The notes under the pieces: model-generated
Told to the model about the DNA's origin: nothing
The model's database searches: none
Seen by the model: the letters and a program-made list of their open reading frames with translations, nothing else
Shown: positions 17,313-26,279 of the stretch, piece by piece
How positions within the stretch are numbered: position 1 is the first letter of the stretch
Layout of the letters: each line of letters starts with the position of its first letter
Translations under genes and position numbers: made by a program
IMG/VR virus record: IMGVR_UViG_3300046534_000500
Coordinates: 1-36,256 of that record
DNA length: 36,256 bases
Origin: a virus
Strand: one strand, 5' to 3'

Positions 17313-19445
17313 TTAGTTGTTACTCTTACCTGAACTCTTTACTTTTTCTTTCTCAATATCTTGCTGACCCTTTAAGGAGCTAGTTACGATATCTCTTTGA
17401 AGATTGGACTTAGCCTGTACTTCTCCCATTTCTAGGTTACGTGCATGCGTTACTCCTTCTTCCTGTTCTACATGATCTAAAGCAAATTTACCAGCTTGTG
17501 CTAGTTTTAATTGAGCAGCTGCATTCTTTTCTGCAACCTCTGCTTTAAGCATGTCGTTTTCTAATTGAGCCTTTTCTTGTGCAATTGGGTCTGGCTCAGG
17601 TGTAAATTCTCTTAATTTTTTAGCTAATTCAGGCATATTACGCAATGTTGCGATCTCTGACAACAACATATTACGCAATTCAGGAGGAGTAGTATTATCC
17701 ATGGTTTGAAGCATGAATGCTAATTCCTCAGCTTTTGCTGCATCAGCCTCAGGAGTACTAATAGAAAGTTTGAGATCGAAGTTACCAACTAAGGAGTCTC
17801 TTCGTATAATTACAAACTTCTCCCCTGTAATTCTTACTGATTCTTCTTCGGATAAAAATATACCATTCATGGCAATAAACTTTAATCCGATTTCACGCAT
17901 ACCTTGGGAGACTCTACGTAGGACACCCATTTCTCGTTTACTAGCTGCATCCATCGCAGACTTTCCTAAGCCAGTAGATTCTCCCAAGGCGGCACCTGTT
18001 ATCCCGTTATTAAAAGCTTTAATACCGGAAAAAGATTCTGCATCTGCATGCTGCATACTTAACATATTAGCTGCTGAGTTTGATATCTCAGGATACGTAT
18101 GCATGTATATGACTTCATTAGGTGTCATACCTGGATTATACTCGTAATCATCCCCACGTTCAAACTTATGTCTGTTTACTATATCTAAGGCGTCCTTACG
18201 CGTACCTGTCTGCCCGTTTGCAGACTTACCCATGATATCCATCATTCCACGAGTAACGGCTCCTATGACCTTCTGATTGTCTTCTAATAGCTCACCATCT
18301 GGTTCACCGTATAAAGACTTACGTACAGGTAAATATTGCATAATAACAAAAGGGAGTTTTTTATCAGGAAATGGATTACGCTCCATTCTAACTAATGTGT
18401 TGCCCACCCATGTAGCAACAAAGGGCTGAACTATCCCGGTACCATCAATATCGTAATAACCCCAGTACTCATAAGCAACAAACTTCTTGCGCTCCTTATC
18501 GTTGAAGTTCATTGAACCAGTATTACTTTCATGGTAATCAGGTGAGCCAAGAATACTATTGTTATCAATGTTGATACCTTCTAGATTCTTATACCGCTTA
18601 GGATCTTTCTTCAGTTCTGATAAGGATGTTTCAAAGCTATACACCACAAACTCTGCTTTATCTAGATCACCCTTACATGTTGGGTCGGGAAACACATTAC
18701 GATAATCACACACTACTAATGATGGTTGATTACGGGTTACCTTCTCTACAGTAACTTCTTCAAATTCATTAGTACGTCTAGGCATCCTCGGTAAGCCGTC
18801 TTGCATAAACATTTCATGAGCTTCTAATAACTCTTCAGACTGAGTAGCATATACATTTGGCTCATTAATCATCATAGCATGTAGGTCTTCATGTAGACCC
18901 GTAGCAGCATCATCTACCGTGTACTCATAGATAGGGACCTTCTCTGTTACTTCTTCATAAGCAAAGTCCCAACCTGTTCTAACTATAACTGTACCTTCAT
19001 CAACAAGAGCACGAACCAGCTCATCAAAGAAGCTTACTTTATTAAGTTGGTTATTGAATTGATGATTGAGCATTAAACCATTCTGTACTGCAGCTTCTTT
19101 ATCTTCTGCTGAAGCAGGCTCTGCATTAAATACATCAGAGGTAGAAAGGAATGGTTCACTTAATGCAGAGTATCTCCATTCAGCTTGCTTACGTATAAGC
19201 TTAGGTTGAATCTGAGATTTATTCTTCTTAGCATTCTTGCTATTCTTTGGGTCAGCACTACCTGTAACATTCAAGTTAGCCAGCCATCTCTCTACATTAG
19301 CAGTATGATTAGTGTGGTCAGACAAAGAGTCTTCAAGGTCACTTTTTAAATTAGCAAGTGTAGGTTCTTTAGCCCAAGTAGTTAGTTTAGGGGTAGCTGA
19401 CTCTGATGGAGAGAATTCCACCTTAACTTCTTGATCATTAGCCAT
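17313..19445 (-). CDS. Portal protein (N4 gp59-like)
   Basis: The 710-residue protein fits the N4-type portal (gp59, about 94 kDa), the dodecameric ring at the capsid vertex through which DNA passes. Typical stretches are QIQPKLIRKQAEWRYSALSE (about 79-98), EPFLSTSDVFNAEPAS, LVRALVDEGTVIVRTGWDF, VFPDPTCKGDLDKAEFVVYS and LPFVIMQYLPVRKSLYGEPD. The C-terminal 90 residues are Lys/Glu/Ala/Gln-rich and helical, matching the barrel/crown helices of portals. The ATG follows AGGA at six bases. It is the first minus-strand gene downstream of the divergent region at 19446-19550, where a sigma70-like promoter can be drawn. Confidence 0.93.
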   Translation of the reverse strand: MANDQEVKVEFSPSESATPKLTTWAKEPTLANLKSDLEDSLSDHTNHTANVERWLANLNVTGSADPKNSKNAKKNKSQIQPKLIRKQAEWRYSALSEPFLSTSDVFNAEPASAEDKEAAVQNGLMLNHQFNNQLNKVSFFDELVRALVDEGTVIVRTGWDFAYEEVTEKVPIYEYTVDDAATGLHEDLHAMMINEPNVYATQSEELLEAHEMFMQDGLPRMPRRTNEFEEVTVEKVTRNQPSLVVCDYRNVFPDPTCKGDLDKAEFVVYSFETSLSELKKDPKRYKNLEGINIDNNSILGSPDYHESNTGSMNFNDKERKKFVAYEYWGYYDIDGTGIVQPFVATWVGNTLVRMERNPFPDKKLPFVIMQYLPVRKSLYGEPDGELLEDNQKVIGAVTRGMMDIMGKSANGQTGTRKDALDIVNRHKFERGDDYEYNPGMTPNEVIYMHTYPEISNSAANMLSMQHADAESFSGIKAFNNGITGAALGESTGLGKSAMDAASKREMGVLRRVSQGMREIGLKFIAMNGIFLSEEESVRITGEKFVIIRRDSLVGNFDLKLSISTPEADAAKAEELAFMLQTMDNTTPPELRNMLLSEIATLRNMPELAKKLREFTPEPDPIAQEKAQLENDMLKAEVAEKNAAAQLKLAQAGKFALDHVEQEEGVTHARNLEMGEVQAKSNLQRDIVTSSLKGQQDIEKEKVKSSGKSNN

Positions 19446-19470
19446 GGGTAATCCTAGTAGGTATAAAAGA

Positions 19471-19476
19471 TATAAT
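19471..19476 (+). promoter_or_regulatory. Possible -10 box for the plus-strand island
   Basis: A perfect TATAAT lies 75 bases before the first plus-strand gene in an AT-rich stretch. No good -35 box is seen at the right distance, so the call is weak. A phage-type or activator-dependent promoter is an alternative. Confidence 0.25.
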
Positions 19477-19481
19477 AGTGC

Positions 19482-19511
19482 AATATACCAATAACACTAG
19501 GTATAGTGCAA
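19482..19511 (-). promoter_or_regulatory. Candidate sigma70-type promoter for the portal operon
   Basis: On the minus strand TTGCAC (19511-19506) and TATATT (19487-19482) are 18 bases apart and would start transcription about 30 bases before the portal ATG. A second copy of the same block (plus strand ATAGTGCAA) sits at 19475-19483, and GGTATA (19460-19465) is inverted as TATACC at 19484-19489, so regulator binding is possible. N4 late genes are read by host sigma70 polymerase, which fits. This is pattern matching only. Confidence 0.4.
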
Positions 19512-19550
19512 CTCCGTTGCTGAATGCGACATCAATTACTAGGAATAATT

Positions 19551-19751
19551 ATGATTAGATATAGAGTAAATCCTAAAACAGGGGATATAAATAGAATGGA
19601 GATGCTACTAGAGCCATTCGATACTGATGAATACTACTTCAAGTGCACGTACACAGAGGCTAAGTGTAGCTTACTTAATCTCATAAGCGATGAAGTAAAT
19701 AAATTGAAAGCCCTACTAAATAAAGTAAAACAAACGGAGTACCCCTCATAA
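19551..19751 (+). CDS. Small protein of unknown function
   Basis: A 66-residue protein, first gene of the plus-strand island. I chose ATG 19551 because AGGA lies six bases upstream; an in-frame start at 19524 would have no ribosome site. It begins MIRYRVNPKTGDINRMEM, has two cysteines in EYYFKCTYTEAKCSLLNL, and ends with a Lys/Leu helix. No known family is recognised. Its stop overlaps the dUTPase start (TAATG), so the two are translated together. Confidence 0.6.
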   Translation: MIRYRVNPKTGDINRMEMLLEPFDTDEYYFKCTYTEAKCSLLNLISDEVNKLKALLNKVKQTEYPS

Positions 19752-20161
19752 TGAAGTTTATTAAATTAAGTCACGAAGCTACACTACCAACTAGAGGAAC
19801 TAGAGGATCTGCAGGTTATGATCTTTACACTCCTAATGAAATTACACTACACCCAAACCAGCAATTACTAGTACCAACCGATATAGCTTGGACAAACTGT
19901 CCAGAATATTTAGTAGGGATCATTAAGGATAGAAGCTCCATGGCTCATAAGCATAACATGGTAACTATGGCTGGAGTTATAGACTCAGACTATGACAAGA
20001 AGAATATAGGAGTAATCCTAAAAAATACTTCTGATGAAATTAAAGTGTTCAAAAAAAATGAGCGTATAGCTCAGATGATAATTACTCAGAGATTCTTAGT
20101 ACAGAACGATATAGTTATCGACGATGAGCGTACTGGTGGATATGGAAGTACTGGCGCGTGA
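19751..20161 (+). CDS. dut: Deoxyuridine triphosphatase (dUTPase)
   Basis: A complete 136-residue trimeric-type dUTPase, which converts dUTP to dUMP and pyrophosphate, keeping uracil out of DNA and feeding dTMP synthesis. All five motifs are present: AGYDLY (21-26), KDRSSMA (59-65), AGVIDSDY (74-81) with the catalytic Asp78 and Tyr81, RIAQMI (105-110) and RTGGYGSTG (127-135). Motif 3 has DKKN where RGEI-like residues are usual, and motif 5 has Tyr in place of the common Phe that stacks on uracil. The gene is coupled to both neighbours by stop-start overlaps. A nucleotide-metabolism enzyme inside a late structural region is unusual in location. Confidence 0.95.
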   Translation: MKFIKLSHEATLPTRGTRGSAGYDLYTPNEITLHPNQQLLVPTDIAWTNCPEYLVGIIKDRSSMAHKHNMVTMAGVIDSDYDKKNIGVILKNTSDEIKVFKKNERIAQMIITQRFLVQNDIVIDDERTGGYGSTGA

Positions 20162-20583
20162 ATAATTATCATAGAGTATACGGTTACGGTTCTAGTAGTA
20201 TGAAAAATATTAATACTACTGTAGAGCAATTACAGGAACTATGTTTGAGAGCTATGGAGATAGCTTGTAAGCGTAAGTTATATTGTCCTGACTTTGGTAT
20301 ATCTGAAGGTAAACGTACCACTGCAAGGCAGGAGTATCTGTTTAAAGAGGGTGCATCCAAGTGTGATGGAATAATTAATAGATCTAAGCATCAAGATGGT
20401 TTAGCTATCGATTATTTTGCATATTATTTAGGAAAAGCAGATTATGACCCTGGAAGGTTAGCACTTATATTCACATGCTTTCAAGAAGCAGCTCTAGATA
20501 TGAATATTCAAATAAAGTGGGGTGGCAATTTTAACTCAATTGCCGATGCCCCACATATTGAATTAGTATCTGGGATAAATTGA
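20158..20583 (+). CDS. M15-family peptidase, probable endolysin
   Basis: A peptidoglycan peptidase of the VanY/L-alanyl-D-glutamate (M15) type, expected to cut the cell-wall peptide at lysis. Counting from the internal ATG at 20200 (127 residues), the zinc ligands are His64 and Asp71 in SKHQDGLAID and His119 in DAPHIEL, with Asp116 in the position of the catalytic Asp; WGGNF precedes it as usual. Two starts are possible: GTG 20158, which overlaps the dUTPase stop and has GGAAG nine bases upstream, or ATG 20200, which begins close to the family core but lacks a clear ribosome site. No signal peptide is seen, so a holin would be needed. The last 21 bases overlap the converging gene. Confidence 0.9.
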   Translation: MNNYHRVYGYGSSSMKNINTTVEQLQELCLRAMEIACKRKLYCPDFGISEGKRTTARQEYLFKEGASKCDGIINRSKHQDGLAIDYFAYYLGKADYDPGRLALIFTCFQEAALDMNIQIKWGGNFNSIADAPHIELVSGIN

Positions 20584-20850
20584 TAAGTTAACACTTGTTG
20601 TTCCATCACCACCTGAGGTTACTGCACGAATTTGCGCCCCAAGAGCTAAGTGTAGTAACTTCTGTCCAGACTGACTAAAAACCCCTTCAGTTACTGGCTC
20701 CCAATTCCCCTGCTCTAACATTTCTAAAGTAATAGCTACCCCTCCAAATGTTCCTCCAAATGAAACAAGCACATCTGCAGATACTACAGAATGATATCCT
20801 GTAGTTGCATTATTGCCTGCTCCTGTCATTAACTTTTTTACACTACCCAT
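20563..20850 (-). CDS. Small beta-rich virion protein
   Basis: A 95-residue protein with alternating hydrophobic residues throughout (VVSADVLVSF, VAITLEMLEQGNWEPV, LHLALGAQIRAVTSG) suggesting a small beta-sandwich like those of phage fibre tips or decoration proteins. The pattern 'LE....G.W.PV....' and 'A.IRAV.SGG' occurs in small proteins encoded near tail fibres. AGGTGA precedes the ATG. It is the last gene of the adhesion cassette and its stop lies inside the converging endolysin gene. Function unknown. Confidence 0.6.
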   Translation of the reverse strand: MGSVKKLMTGAGNNATTGYHSVVSADVLVSFGGTFGGVAITLEMLEQGNWEPVTEGVFSQSGQKLLHLALGAQIRAVTSGGDGTTSVNLSIYPRY

Positions 20851-20857
20851 AAATCAC

Positions 20858-22420
20858 CTATTCTATAACTACGTAATCAATATCAACCAGAGAATCTGAT
20901 ATAACTTCTGAAACTACTCCCCCACCATCTACAGTATGTAGAGCTGGATCATACACTAATACTCTTCTAGTAACAGTTGTAGCTACATTTCCTGCAGAGT
21001 CTGTTGCATTATAATATCTTGTGTATGTGCCTATAGTATTATGTAAAACTAGGCCTGTACCAGTCACTTGTCTATCTGGATCTACATTATCTGTAACAGT
21101 TGCACCTTCATCTATAAAAGATCTTCCTTGTGGTATTGCAAAGTTAGCAGAGCCATTTAAAACTATTACTGGAGGAGTGATGTCTCTGAGGGTAGATACA
21201 TCTAATCTGGGTAATAATCTATAATTGTTAGCGTAATCTCTCAACGCTCCATATACATCATAAGCCCTATAAACCTCCATATCCTGTATAGGAGTAATAA
21301 CTTCTACACCAACTCCCATACCTGCAATAGGAGATTCTCTAGATATATTAGGTACACCTCCTGAAAAAACTTCTTCAGCAGTAGGAGCTGTTTGGTTATT
21401 CGGCAACACTATAAGTTTAAAAAAACCAGACTCATCCGCAGTAAAGCTAATATTAAACGAATTATCAGTTATATTAGTAGCAGATAGCACAGCATTCGGA
21501 GCTTCATCAACTATAGGGGTAACATATAATATCGCAGTATCGGTTATTGTAGTGCCTTCTGTATTAGTGAATTTAGCCCTATATCCACTAGAGTTATCCA
21601 CTAAATAAGTAACATCTGTTCCTGTAATAATTAAATCTGTAGAGGTTGCTCCAGGTATTTCTTCATACGAAGTCCCTTTAAACACTTCCCATTGCACAGT
21701 AGGTGCATTTTGTGCTGTTGCAGCCACACTGAAAGTAATCGTATCTACAGAACCTTCCAGTAGGGTATGGTTTATAGGATCTAGAGTAACTACTGGTGCT
21801 TTAGCAGATTCTGTTATACTTAATACTGCAGGCACAGAAGTGACTGAGCCAGCAATATTACTAACTCGCACTCTATAACTTTCCCCGTCATTTGCAAAAA
21901 CTCTTTGTGACCCATACACAGTAAGTGAATTTTGTGTAGCACCTACTACATTTGTGCCCTCCCTTATCCATTGGTAAGTAACAGCAGGGTTTCCTGAAGC
22001 TACTACACTGAACACATGGGTACCACTCCCTTCTACAATACTTCCTGCTAGAGGCTGTACAGATATGATAGGTAAAACAATTGCGTTAGTAGGATCTTCT
22101 ACAATATCAGTAAAATTTAATTTGATGTTATAGCCTGTATTTACTCCAATACCATAACTATACACAGTCTGATTACCATTTCCTTGTATATTAGGTACTG
22201 TGTATGTACCGTCAGGCAAAGCAACTACATCCAACCCTCCGTCAGTAAATAGATCAATAACCCATTCATCTCCTGCGAGTACGCCATGCGCAGTAGGAGC
22301 TGTTAATTTAATTGCTTGCATTCCCTCTGGAGGACTAACAACCAAAGGAAAAGTATTAGATATAACATATGGAGCATAAGCTACAGCTTGTACTCTAAAT
22401 ATATTTGATACTCTTAACAT
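20858..22420 (-). CDS. Multi-domain Ig-like adhesion protein
   Basis: A 520-residue protein built from beta-sandwich modules. About 30-110 is a lead domain; 117-203 is an immunoglobulin-like domain with the TYQWIREG core Trp and SYRVRVSN edge; 208-302 is a second Ig-like domain (TVQWEVFKG, GYRAKFTN); 307-410 is FN3-like; 414-492 is a DUF5011/HYR-type domain (ITPPVIVLNG, FIDEGATVTDNVD, YNATDSAGNVA). No enzyme motif or signal peptide is seen. Such domains on phage virions are thought to bind cell-surface carbohydrate. GAGGAAGGAA precedes the ATG. Probably part of the tail or receptor-binding apparatus; which substructure is not visible. Confidence 0.75.
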   Translation of the reverse strand: MLRVSNIFRVQAVAYAPYVISNTFPLVVSPPEGMQAIKLTAPTAHGVLAGDEWVIDLFTDGGLDVVALPDGTYTVPNIQGNGNQTVYSYGIGVNTGYNIKLNFTDIVEDPTNAIVLPIISVQPLAGSIVEGSGTHVFSVVASGNPAVTYQWIREGTNVVGATQNSLTVYGSQRVFANDGESYRVRVSNIAGSVTSVPAVLSITESAKAPVVTLDPINHTLLEGSVDTITFSVAATAQNAPTVQWEVFKGTSYEEIPGATSTDLIITGTDVTYLVDNSSGYRAKFTNTEGTTITDTAILYVTPIVDEAPNAVLSATNITDNSFNISFTADESGFFKLIVLPNNQTAPTAEEVFSGGVPNISRESPIAGMGVGVEVITPIQDMEVYRAYDVYGALRDYANNYRLLPRLDVSTLRDITPPVIVLNGSANFAIPQGRSFIDEGATVTDNVDPDRQVTGTGLVLHNTIGTYTRYYNATDSAGNVATTVTRRVLVYDPALHTVDGGGVVSEVISDSLVDIDYVVIE

Positions 22421-22435
22421 TATTATTTCCTTCCT

Positions 22436-23032
22436 CTAGATATTAATAGTAAGTATAAGATCTGAAGGATTTATTAAAGATATACCAGAAGCTGGGCACA
22501 TAAAATCACAAGAAGTTTCCGTGATGTTAGTTAAACCAGTTAAGGTTATTCCTTCCAATGTAGCTGTAATACTTATAGCTGTAGTTAAATCATATGTACC
22601 AGAAGTAGATATAGTAAATATGTTATTTGGTATCACGGCAGACACGCTTGCTATAATTAAGCCTGCCCCCGCTTCTGTAACAAACGATAGAGTACTTGCT
22701 ACTACAGACTCATTACCAGAAGCATCTACATGTACGTAGTGTATGTAGTAAGTAGTATCGACTGTTAAACCAGATATACTTACATTCTGTATACCTGCTG
22801 CAACCAAAGGTTGTTGACTGCTGGCTTTGACTACAGAAGCATTCTCAGATGCATTAGTAGATACCAAGTAATATAAAATACCTCCAGATTCATCAGTCGT
22901 TACAGTACCAGAAGCAGTGTACTGACCTGGACTCACCCCCGTGGGAAGAGTCAGTACAGGATCAGTAACGTCAGGCGGAATTACGCTTAAGACTCCTACA
23001 AAACTACTAGATAAATCTACTACTAATTTCAT
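22436..23032 (-). CDS. FN3-like virion protein
   Basis: A 198-residue protein. I start it at ATG 23032, where the start overlaps the upstream stop as ATGA and GGGGA lies upstream; a longer form from 23047 is possible. Residues about 23-119 are a fibronectin type III-like domain (GILYYLVSTN, AGIQNVSISGLTVDTTYYIH), closely similar to the C-terminal domain of the gp54-like protein at 12248-13588. The second half (125-198) is another beta-rich unit with two cysteines. Likely a virion surface protein. Binding partner unknown. Confidence 0.7.
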   Translation of the reverse strand: MKLVVDLSSSFVGVLSVIPPDVTDPVLTLPTGVSPGQYTASGTVTTDESGGILYYLVSTNASENASVVKASSQQPLVAAGIQNVSISGLTVDTTYYIHYVHVDASGNESVVASTLSFVTEAGAGLIIASVSAVIPNNIFTISTSGTYDLTTAISITATLEGITLTGLTNITETSCDFMCPASGISLINPSDLILTINI

Positions 23033-25548
23033 ACAAATTGTCCCCAATCTCTAAAGTACCTACTAGGTAAATTACCTGAATCCCTTAGAATTACTAAGTA
23101 ATCTGTAGCAGGAGTAGCAAGTGAACTAATCATTGTCCCAGTTCCGTCTATAATAGAAACGTCCACTGTTGAATCTACTAGCGTGCCTCCCTCTTCTGGA
23201 GCTGCTGTCCATACCTCACCGATTGGGAAAGTATAAGTAATATTAGTAAGTGCTGCGCCATCCAACACAACTAAAGGATCAAGTTCTCCAAAAGTGTATG
23301 TACTTATAACTATGGCTTTAGCAGTTACACTGAATGTATCTGTAACGCTTCCATTCACTATAGGACTAATATTTATTAATTGACTATAAATATTTCCTGT
23401 TGTAATGGAGGCTCTAACTAAAGTTTGGCCTGTTACCATTGATACAGAAGATGACCAAGTGACTCCATTGTCATTAGATAATTGACCGTTAGTAACTGTA
23501 AGAGTTTGGCCAACGTCCACATCTACAATGGATCTATCGCTTAAATACATAGTATTTAGTTCAGCATTTAACACATCAACAAATGTAAACTGGTCCGGTG
23601 TAGAATCTGCAGCCACAACATTAACTGTTCTTGCTACCTGTACTGCTACATTTCCAGCGTTATCTGTTGCGTTGTAAAGAATTACTTGAGAGCTTACAGT
23701 ATTGATATTTGGAGGACTGTCTGCAAGTATAATTCTTGCATTATCCACGTTATCAATAACATCTGCACCCGGATCGACCCAAGACGCGCCTTGCACCCAA
23801 ACTAGTGGGGATCCACCTCGTAAGGTGATAACAGGTATTACGGTTTCGGCTGTATAACTGTTTGTTGCATAAGCATCAGACCACGTATTATCCGTAATAT
23901 CATAAAGCGAATAGTCAAAAGATACGTTAGAAGACGGATTAGCAGAATACAATCCTGTTGCGGGGTCAATAACAATATCCCCTACTATGTTCTTGATATG
24001 CGCAAAGTCACCAACCACCAAGCCCACGTCGTTTCCATAGATACCCGCTGCGTCAATATCTGTTATTTCTGCGAATAACTCTCCCGCTGGCACTTGTATT
24101 TGAATACTTGCCGTATCGTTAGTAGTTCCGTCACTAAGAGTTACTACAATAGGGGTTTCGTAGTTAAGGGTTTGATTACCAAATAAACCAGGTTCAGGGA
24201 CATCTAGAATAAATTGGCCGCTTGTGTACGTTCCACTTAACGCTCCTGCTGAGCACGAAGCTGTTACGGTACCCGCTTCGTTACTTATTAGTATAGCTGT
24301 TGTGCTTCCTGCATCAGGCGTAACATCAATAATTGAATCTATTGATAGGGTAGGGGACGCAACTGCATTTACCCACTCATAACTACTTAAGGGAGTAAAC
24401 GTACCTAAACTCTCGTCCCAAAACTTGTACCAACCAGTTATTGTTGCTGCTGGATTAATTGTTGGCACTGTTTCTGCATCGACCGCCATTCCTGTTCCAT
24501 CTTGGAATACTAAGGTGTCTGCAATAGCAGATGTAAAGTTTCCTACTTCAGCATCAGTAATTGCATATCGATGAAATGAAGCTTTAGACAAATCTGGTAT
24601 AGCTGTTTGAGCAATAAGTGTTGCGCCTGTAGCTGCTGAGAGAGTGACACTGCCTAAAGTTAAAGCTCCTGTTTGGTCTGTTACAACTAAATTTCCTGAA
24701 GTACCCCATTTCATATTTATATGTAGAGGGATAGTTACATTAACATTAGTAGTAGTTGGCGTATCTGTTATCGTAACTGCTTCGCCACCTAATGTAACGC
24801 TAACAATAGGCAAAGCGAAACCTACACCTGTAATACTTGCACCTGTTTGTCCGGCCTGTACGTCATTATCGGCATCTATATTAGTAATCGAACGGGATGG
24901 TGCTACCGCTTCGCCCTCAAAACTAACGGATATACCCGCAAAATCTACAGAAGCATTACCTTCTACAGTGTCTGCGTCTACACCGTCTTCACTCCACACG
25001 TAGTATGATGAACTGGCAGTACTGTTATATTCTTGATAAATAGAGGTATCGTCGCCACCAGAAATATTAGCAGAATAAGATGCAACTGCCGCTATATTTA
25101 ATGAAGTAGCAGAGGAAGCAAGTGTAAAACTAGGAACAACTGCCGTACCGGAGTTTAATTCAAAGTCGTTAACTGGCGTTCCTGCTGTGTCTACATCAGC
25201 AAGACAAAAACCACACGCTTTTAACTGCCGGTTTGCTGATGAGATAGTAACTCGCAGAGTAACTGATCCGGTTCCAGGCCAGTTAGCGTTTGTATCGTAT
25301 ATTACGTACAGGCCTGAATAAGTGTCTAGATTGTTTAGTTGCGTATACTGAGCAAAATCATCAAGATCGTATGGTGTTCCTCCAGGATTACCTTGAACAC
25401 TTACCACTGACATTGCTGATCCAGCAAACCCACCAAACGCCATACATATAGCTTTTGCGCCTGCTGGTACTGTAAGAGTGACTTCAGAAAAATCATTGGA
25501 GGTTGCAACTGTTCCTGTTGTAGTACCTACTATGGAAGGCCTAGGCAT
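23029..25548 (-). CDS. Large multi-domain adhesion protein
   Basis: An 839-residue protein when started at ATG 25548, which overlaps the previous stop (TAATG) and has GGGAG upstream; a 13-residue longer reading is possible but lacks this coupling. Domains by appearance: a lectin-like beta domain (about 1-205), an IPT/TIG-like domain (about 218-315, ITNIDADNDVQAGQTGASIT), further beta repeats, and a DUF5011-type Ig-like domain (about 567-646, SWVDPGADVIDNVD, LYNATDNAGNVA) like that in the gene at 20858. The rest is low in charge and rich in Thr, Val, Ser and Ala, typical of secreted or virion adhesins. Proposed role: receptor or matrix binding on the tail. Confidence 0.75.
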   Translation of the reverse strand: MPRPSIVGTTTGTVATSNDFSEVTLTVPAGAKAICMAFGGFAGSAMSVVSVQGNPGGTPYDLDDFAQYTQLNNLDTYSGLYVIYDTNANWPGTGSVTLRVTISSANRQLKACGFCLADVDTAGTPVNDFELNSGTAVVPSFTLASSATSLNIAAVASYSANISGGDDTSIYQEYNSTASSSYYVWSEDGVDADTVEGNASVDFAGISVSFEGEAVAPSRSITNIDADNDVQAGQTGASITGVGFALPIVSVTLGGEAVTITDTPTTTNVNVTIPLHINMKWGTSGNLVVTDQTGALTLGSVTLSAATGATLIAQTAIPDLSKASFHRYAITDAEVGNFTSAIADTLVFQDGTGMAVDAETVPTINPAATITGWYKFWDESLGTFTPLSSYEWVNAVASPTLSIDSIIDVTPDAGSTTAILISNEAGTVTASCSAGALSGTYTSGQFILDVPEPGLFGNQTLNYETPIVVTLSDGTTNDTASIQIQVPAGELFAEITDIDAAGIYGNDVGLVVGDFAHIKNIVGDIVIDPATGLYSANPSSNVSFDYSLYDITDNTWSDAYATNSYTAETVIPVITLRGGSPLVWVQGASWVDPGADVIDNVDNARIILADSPPNINTVSSQVILYNATDNAGNVAVQVARTVNVVAADSTPDQFTFVDVLNAELNTMYLSDRSIVDVDVGQTLTVTNGQLSNDNGVTWSSSVSMVTGQTLVRASITTGNIYSQLINISPIVNGSVTDTFSVTAKAIVISTYTFGELDPLVVLDGAALTNITYTFPIGEVWTAAPEEGGTLVDSTVDVSIIDGTGTMISSLATPATDYLVILRDSGNLPSRYFRDWGQFV

Positions 25549-26279
25549 TATGTATAACTCCCGCTGTTTACGATTACTGAGGTACACTCAGTAGTGAAAG
25601 AAGGTACGTAGGTCCATCCGTATGTAACTAATCCTATTCTAAGAGGACCTGCTCCTAATGAGACATAGTTAAATAGACTACTATGTGGAAGAGTAGTCCA
25701 TGTTGTACCGCCAACTTGTCGAAAGTAAAAAGTAATTAAAGAACCTACTCTAGTAATACGTAAATCACATCTATAATTAGATATAGCGTTAATACCTATG
25801 TCATTTTGATTTGATGAAAAAGCCACTGTAGACTTGTATTCAATAGTCGATACAGTAGATCCTCTATTACCTGCAACAGCAAATTGATAGTTACCATCTG
25901 ATTCCCAAGCCATTAAACCGCAGAACTGGTATTCGTCAACTGTGGCTCCAGTGGCTAGACCAATGTTATTAGCCTGTATGTCAAAATCTCCAGTAAGGGT
26001 AAGATAATCAAGGCGCCCTTGAAGTGTATCAAACCAAGAAGTAGGTGCTGCGTTTGTCTGATCTACGGAGCCTTCACCTATATCTGCTGAGTAAACTCCA
26101 TCCGTGTTTGCTACTGTCGTTAAACTACCTGCTTGGTAAGTATGCGAGCCATCTAGCATGGTGGGTATAACGTTGCCTGCACCACCTCCACCAATAATAG
26201 GCGCATCTCCATTAGGATAATTACCATTCATTATATCGCCTTGCAAAGGGCTTTGACTTATCGATTCACTAAAGCTCAT
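25548..26279 (-). CDS. Lectin-like (jelly-roll) virion protein
   Basis: A 243-residue protein. After a disordered Gly-rich start, residues about 75-235 look like a concanavalin-type jelly roll: FDIQANNIGLA, FCGLMAWESDGNYQFAVAG, RCDLRITRVGSLITFYFRQV, WTTLP and LRIGLVTYGW. This order of strands (internal 'W..DGNY', 'R..G..I..YYR..G..W', 'V.IGL..') resembles DUF1349/LamG-like carbohydrate-binding folds. Start and stop both sit in TAATG overlaps, between the beta-helix protein and the large adhesin. Carbohydrate binding is inferred from fold resemblance. Confidence 0.65.
   Translation of the reverse strand: MSFSESISQSPLQGDIMNGNYPNGDAPIIGGGGAGNVIPTMLDGSHTYQAGSLTTVANTDGVYSADIGEGSVDQTNAAPTSWFDTLQGRLDYLTLTGDFDIQANNIGLATGATVDEYQFCGLMAWESDGNYQFAVAGNRGSTVSTIEYKSTVAFSSNQNDIGINAISNYRCDLRITRVGSLITFYFRQVGGTTWTTLPHSSLFNYVSLGAGPLRIGLVTYGWTYVPSFTTECTSVIVNSGSYT

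Noticed and set aside
19524-19550. Earlier start for the small plus-strand gene
   Set aside because: No ribosome site before it, while ATG 19551 has AGGA at six bases.
25549-25587. Longer start for the large adhesion protein
   Set aside because: The added 13 residues lie within the previous gene; ATG 25548 has the TAATG overlap and a GGGAG site.
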